From Thermoleophilaceae bacterium (lineage in GTDB: Bacteria > Actinomycetota > Thermoleophilia > Solirubrobacterales > Thermoleophilaceae): 7,549 bases of DNA. The translations under genes were made by a program, and so were the position numbers. How positions within the stretch are numbered: position 1 is the first letter of the stretch; the number at the start of each line of letters is the position of its first letter. Below are positions 7,194-7,549 of this stretch, one piece after another. The notes below the pieces were generated by a model. It was not told the origin of the DNA, made no database searches, and saw only the letters and a list, made by a program, of their open reading frames with translations. The stretch lies in NCBI GenBank assembly GCA_013696905.1, contig JACCXP010000159.1, positions 1 through 7,549 on the forward strand. Direction: 5' to 3'.

Positions 7194-7342
7194 GCCGCGT
7201 GGTCCTCGCGTTTCTGCGGCGCTGGTTCGCCGGACGCCTGCTCGCTCGCTTCCTGCCGGGAGGGTGGCTGATCCTCGCCCTTTCGAGCCCCTGGGCGAGG
7301 CGGCTGCTGATGCGTGCGGTGAGGCGCCTGCGGCGGCGCTGA
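7190..7342 (+). CDS. Small, arginine-rich hypothetical protein
   Basis: Encodes 50 residues: 13 Arg, no Asp or Glu, no Lys, and 3 Trp. The N-terminal part (FLRRWFAGRLLARFL) could form an amphipathic helix. The middle (FLPGGWLILAL, 21-31) is hydrophobic but short for a full membrane span. The C-terminus is a cluster of arginines (RAVRRLRRR). This looks like a peripheral membrane or nucleic-acid/acidic-partner binding peptide. The start ATG 7190 overlaps the acidic gene's stop by four bases (ATGA); there is no independent Shine-Dalgarno site, so expression should depend on reinitiation. The tight coupling and clean stop support a real gene, though it is short and of unknown family. It could also be a toxin-like peptide, for which I see no direct evidence. 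Confidence 0.62.
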   Translation: MSRVVLAFLRRWFAGRLLARFLPGGWLILALSSPWARRLLMRAVRRLRRR

Positions 7343-7384
7343 CTGGCGGCGATTTGCGGGTACTTCCAGCCTTGCGCCGATGCC

Positions 7385-7390
7385 TATAGA
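7385..7390 (+). promoter_or_regulatory. Possible -10 box for the 23-aa membrane peptide gene
   Basis: TATAGA is a good -10 match and unusually AT-rich for this region. No clear -35 box is visible 17-18 bases upstream. Transcription starting near 7397 would leave a leader of about 47 bases before GTG 7444. Confidence 0.4.
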
Positions 7391-7396
7391 GTGCGG

Positions 7397-7433
7397 CTTC
7401 CGGCTGCGGGGTGTGGCCGAACACCATCCGAAG
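7397..7433 (+). other. Possible leader hairpin touching the ribosome site
   Basis: GGTGT (7410-7414) can pair with ACACC (7421-7425) around a 6-base loop. Outside it, CTTC (7397-7400) and GG (7402-7403) can pair with CC (7428-7429) and GAAG (7430-7433), with C7401 bulged. The outer stem reaches into the Shine-Dalgarno sequence at 7431-7437, so folding could limit translation. Short stems; structure unconfirmed. Confidence 0.3.
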
Positions 7434-7443
7434 GGAGCCTGGA

Positions 7444-7515
7444 GTGAACCTCTACACCATCATCGGCGTAGTCCTGCTGATCATCGTCGTGATCCTTCTG
7501 CTCAGACTGGTCTGA
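7444..7515 (+). CDS. 23-residue single-helix membrane microprotein
   Basis: Encodes 23 residues: a short polar start (MNLYT), then an unbroken run of Ile, Val and Leu (IIGVVLLIIVVILLL), ending RLV. This is one transmembrane helix and little else, with the Arg probably at the membrane border. It starts at GTG 7444, preceded at 6 bases by AAGGGAG (7431-7437), the second-best Shine-Dalgarno site here after groES, and stops at TGA 7513-7515. The strong ribosome site, the candidate -10 box and the all-hydrophobic run argue for a real gene. I do not recognise a named family. Tiny membrane peptides of this sort regulate membrane enzymes or act as type I toxins; the sequence does not say which. It starts 101 bases after the previous gene and is probably its own unit. 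Confidence 0.6.
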   Translation: MNLYTIIGVVLLIIVVILLLRLV

Positions 7516-7549
7516 GCCTCGACCGGCGGCGGCCCTCGGACGAGAACGG

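Noticed and set aside
6498..7427. Minus-strand open frame (309 codons) across the DUF1360 region
   Set aside because: No recognisable domain; it opposes three tightly coupled plus-strand genes with overlapping stop/start codons.

Overview
The window is high-GC DNA with tightly packed genes, several stop/start overlaps and many start regions lacking a Shine-Dalgarno sequence. The gene families suggest an actinobacterium: a Zincin_2/DUF2342-type metalloprotease, an Mrp ATPase without the CxxC motif, a Thermus/mycobacterium-like 7Fe ferredoxin, and a CIRCE-controlled groESL. A deep lineage such as Thermoleophilia (Solirubrobacterales-like) is my best guess. This rests on recalled family features only, with no search. 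I see no insertion sequence, integrase, CRISPR array, tRNA or rRNA, so it looks like ordinary chromosome.

Layout. (1) 2-187 is the 3' end of an unrecognised gene. (2) 223-2264 is the heat-shock chaperonin operon: a perfect CIRCE operator, groES, groEL, then a strong hairpin terminator at 2295-2327. (3) 2359-3831 is a regulatory pair behind its own sigma70-like promoter: an ECF-type sigma factor overlapping by 4 nt a MerR-type regulator with a C-terminal DICT-like sensory domain. No anti-sigma factor is adjacent. (4) 3873-4139 is a 7Fe ferredoxin, probably on a leaderless transcript. (5) Convergent to it on the minus strand, 6360 to 4151, is a two-gene unit in which a HEVTH metalloprotease is coupled (TGATG) to an Mrp/ApbC P-loop ATPase. 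The ferredoxin and mrp stop codons lie in opposite arms of one 8-bp inverted repeat. (6) Divergent from the metalloprotease, 6412-7342 is a coupled three-gene unit: a DUF1360 membrane protein, a very acidic 91-aa protein, and a very basic 50-aa protein. (7) 7444-7515 is a 23-aa single-helix membrane microprotein behind its own leader.

Functionally, the window joins protein folding (GroES/GroEL), a two-gene transcription switch, and iron-sulfur or redox functions (ferredoxin, Mrp). No single new pathway is proven. The best candidates for something under-described are the sigma/MerR-DICT module, the coupled acidic/basic small-protein pair behind DUF1360, the cysteine-poor Mrp, and the 23-aa membrane peptide.
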